Below, in pieces: positions 34,389-35,160 of a stretch of 35,160 bases of DNA. Each line of letters begins with the position of its first letter. Position 1 is the stretch's first letter. The notes under the pieces were generated by a model. The model saw only the letters and a list, made by a program, of their open reading frames with translations. It searched no databases and was not told where the DNA came from. The position numbers and the translations under genes are program-made. Origin of the DNA: Deltaproteobacteria bacterium (GTDB taxonomy: Bacteria > Myxococcota_A > UBA9160 > PR03); contig JAPSFT010000034.1 in the NCBI GenBank assembly GCA_035063765.1, positions 1 through 35,160 of the forward strand. Direction: 5' to 3'.

Positions 34389-34742
34389 CTACCGGACCGA
34401 AGAAAACGACAGCTCCGCGTGCGGCCGCAGCCGGAACACGTCGATGCCGTCGAGCAGCCAGTTGAGCTCGCGCCCCGTCACCGCGAGCACCGCGTCCTCG
34501 CCGCCGCGCGGCCACGGGAAGCGATCCTTCTCGAGCCGCTTCTGCCACAACACGAAGCCGTTGCGCTCCCAGACGAGCAGCTTCACCTGGTCGCGCCGCC
34601 GGTTGCAGAAGCCGAAGACGTGAGCCGAGAAGGGATCGAGCGCCAGATCCTCGGCCACCAGCGCCGAGAGCCCGTTGATTGCCTTGCGGAAGTCCACCGC
34701 CTCGCGGCACAGGTGGACGCGCACCGTCTCGAGCGGCCGCAT
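34389..34742 (-). CDS. tnpB: IS66 accessory protein TnpB (Orf2)
   Basis: A 117-residue IS66 Orf2-like protein needed for transposition in family members that encode it; its biochemical role is not settled. The family pattern is plain: VHLCREAVDFRKAINGLSAL, then DPFSAHVFGFCNRRRDQVKL and GFVLWQKRLEKDRFPWP. The ATG at 34742 overlaps the tnpA stop by 4 bp (ATGA). It is complete and tnpC follows after 27 bp. Confidence 0.95.
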   Translation of the reverse strand: MRPLETVRVHLCREAVDFRKAINGLSALVAEDLALDPFSAHVFGFCNRRRDQVKLLVWERNGFVLWQKRLEKDRFPWPRGGEDAVLAVTGRELNWLLDGIDVFRLRPHAELSFSSVR

Positions 34743-35098
34743 CAGAGCCTCGCAAGCATCGCCAACGCAGCGGCCAGCTCCCCGGCGCCCTCGACCACGA
34801 CGCCGTTCGGGAGCTGCGCCCGCCAGCGGCTCGGCGGCTCGACGGTCGCCGCTGTCGCCGCCCGCACCTCGACGAAGCGGCCCTGCGTCCTCGCGGTCCG
34901 AGCCCTCCGGGCGCGCTCGCTCGGCGCCCAATGCCCCTTCCGCCGCAGCTCCTTCGCCGCTTGGTAGAGCGCATGCTCGGACAGCCGGTGGCGCCTCGCG
35001 TAGGCCCGCACCGCCACCTTCTCGCGCGCCGCCTTCCGAAGGTGCCCCAACCACTCCCGCTGGCGCGGCGTCACCGTGCTCGATCGCTTGCTTCCCAT
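34742..35098 (-). CDS. tnpA: IS66 accessory protein TnpA (Orf1)
   Basis: A 118-residue protein with an N-terminal helix-turn-helix (about 8-55: TPRQREWLGHLRKAAREKV, then RRHRLSEHALYQAAKELRRK). It matches the small DNA-binding Orf1 of IS66 elements. The ATG at 35098 has GAGGAGG seven bases upstream. An in-frame ATG at 35152 lies in the terminal repeat and lacks such a site. The start codon and ribosome site are also duplicated in the remnant at 32815-32894. Confidence 0.9.
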   Translation of the reverse strand: MGSKRSSTVTPRQREWLGHLRKAAREKVAVRAYARRHRLSEHALYQAAKELRRKGHWAPSERARRARTARTQGRFVEVRAATAATVEPPSRWRAQLPNGVVVEGAGELAAALAMLARL

Positions 35099-35160
35099 CG
35101 GGTGATCCTCCTCGGAAAGGATCGTCGCGCCGGCGAGAGCAGAGCGAAACATGGGGTTCG
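35093..35160. repeat. Right arm of the 68-bp inverted repeat
   Basis: Exact reverse complement of 32827-32894. It holds the tnpA start codon, its ribosome site and the DNA up to the window edge. The IS end itself (expected CTGAGCGGTTAC) would follow just outside the window. Confidence 0.95.

Larger units (their letters stand above)
18842..35160. mobile_element. Putative genomic island starting at tRNA-Lys; right end not in window
   Basis: The block begins at the tRNA 3' end with a recombinase gene. It carries unusual exported and RHS cargo and ends, as far as visible, in an IS66-family element. Base composition looks clearly less GC-rich than the left half, above all from about 31650 to 32815. 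No second att site, conjugation gene or phage structural gene is seen, so the type of element is open. The true right boundary may lie anywhere beyond the window, and the RHS operon could also have arrived separately. Confidence 0.5.
32895..35160 (-). mobile_element. IS66-family insertion sequence, tnpC damaged, right end cut by window
   Basis: The left terminus starts GTAACCGCTCAGTAAACG at 32895; GTAA ends are typical of IS66. The gene order on the minus strand is tnpA, tnpB, tnpC, as in the family. By comparison with the remnant at 32815, the right terminus should be reached about 12 bp past the window end. The 8-bp target duplication normal for the family cannot be checked. The tnpC gene has lost an internal segment, so the element can move only with transposase from another copy. 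Confidence 0.88.

Noticed and set aside
32827-35160. 68-bp inverted repeat taken as the true IS66 terminal repeats
   Set aside because: A second GTAACCGCTCAG at 32895 marks the real left terminus. The outer 80 bp equal the opposite end of the element, so a remnant copy explains the long repeat.
18842-35160. Prophage interpretation of the island
   Set aside because: No capsid, tail, terminase, portal or lysis gene is visible; only a tyrosine recombinase.

Overview
The window reads as chromosomal DNA of a high-GC Gram-negative bacterium. It encodes a complete Mla-type outer-membrane lipid transport set and several lipoproteins. The gene families and order (aroA opposite serA-purA, followed by the mla genes; very dense operons; GTG and TTG starts) suggest a deltaproteobacterial-type lineage (Myxococcota, Desulfobacterota, Binatota or similar). 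That placement is inference; there is no rRNA here to test it.

Region 1 (1-18766) looks like core genome. A minus-strand TetR regulator, a small membrane protein with a Coq4-like HDxxH-x11-E motif and an aldehyde dehydrogenase form one unit, with a strong promoter overlapped by a near-perfect palindromic operator. On the plus strand are an FGGY sugar-kinase-like gene and a sphingosine-1-phosphate-lyase-like PLP enzyme, overlapping by 4 bp. Next, on the minus strand, aroA leads a three-gene Gld-type ABC exporter. Opposite it runs a tightly packed plus-strand operon: serA, purA, mlaF, mlaE, mlaD, mlaA, mlaC and a SIMPL-domain gene. A convergent Fe/Mn superoxide dismutase closes the region.

Region 2 (18767-20002) is a tRNA-Lys(TTT) gene with a tyrosine recombinase pointing into its 3' end. 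The recombinase frame ends inside the tRNA, the usual picture of an integrative element at a tRNA. Its N-terminal part is interrupted by an amber codon. The second attachment site is not visible.

Region 3 (20003-32736) is the probable island cargo: seven co-directional genes with gaps of 29 bp or less, or 4-bp overlaps. They encode a polytopic membrane protein fused to a ChrB-like C-terminal domain, a putative lipoprotein, a dockerin-like/beta-helix/FlgD-Ig exported protein, a TolB-like propeller, a FlgD-Ig-like exported protein, a 1471-residue signal-peptide-bearing RHS/YD-repeat protein, and a 214-residue protein whose ATG overlaps the RHS stop. The RHS tail and this last gene look like a toxin-immunity pair. 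The whole operon is the best candidate for an undescribed system in the window.

Region 4 (32815-35160) is an IS66-family element cut by the window edge. Its tnpA and tnpB are intact. Its tnpC has lost an internal segment, with a frameshift, so that one catalytic Asp is missing. An 80-bp remnant of a second, oppositely oriented copy abuts its left end.
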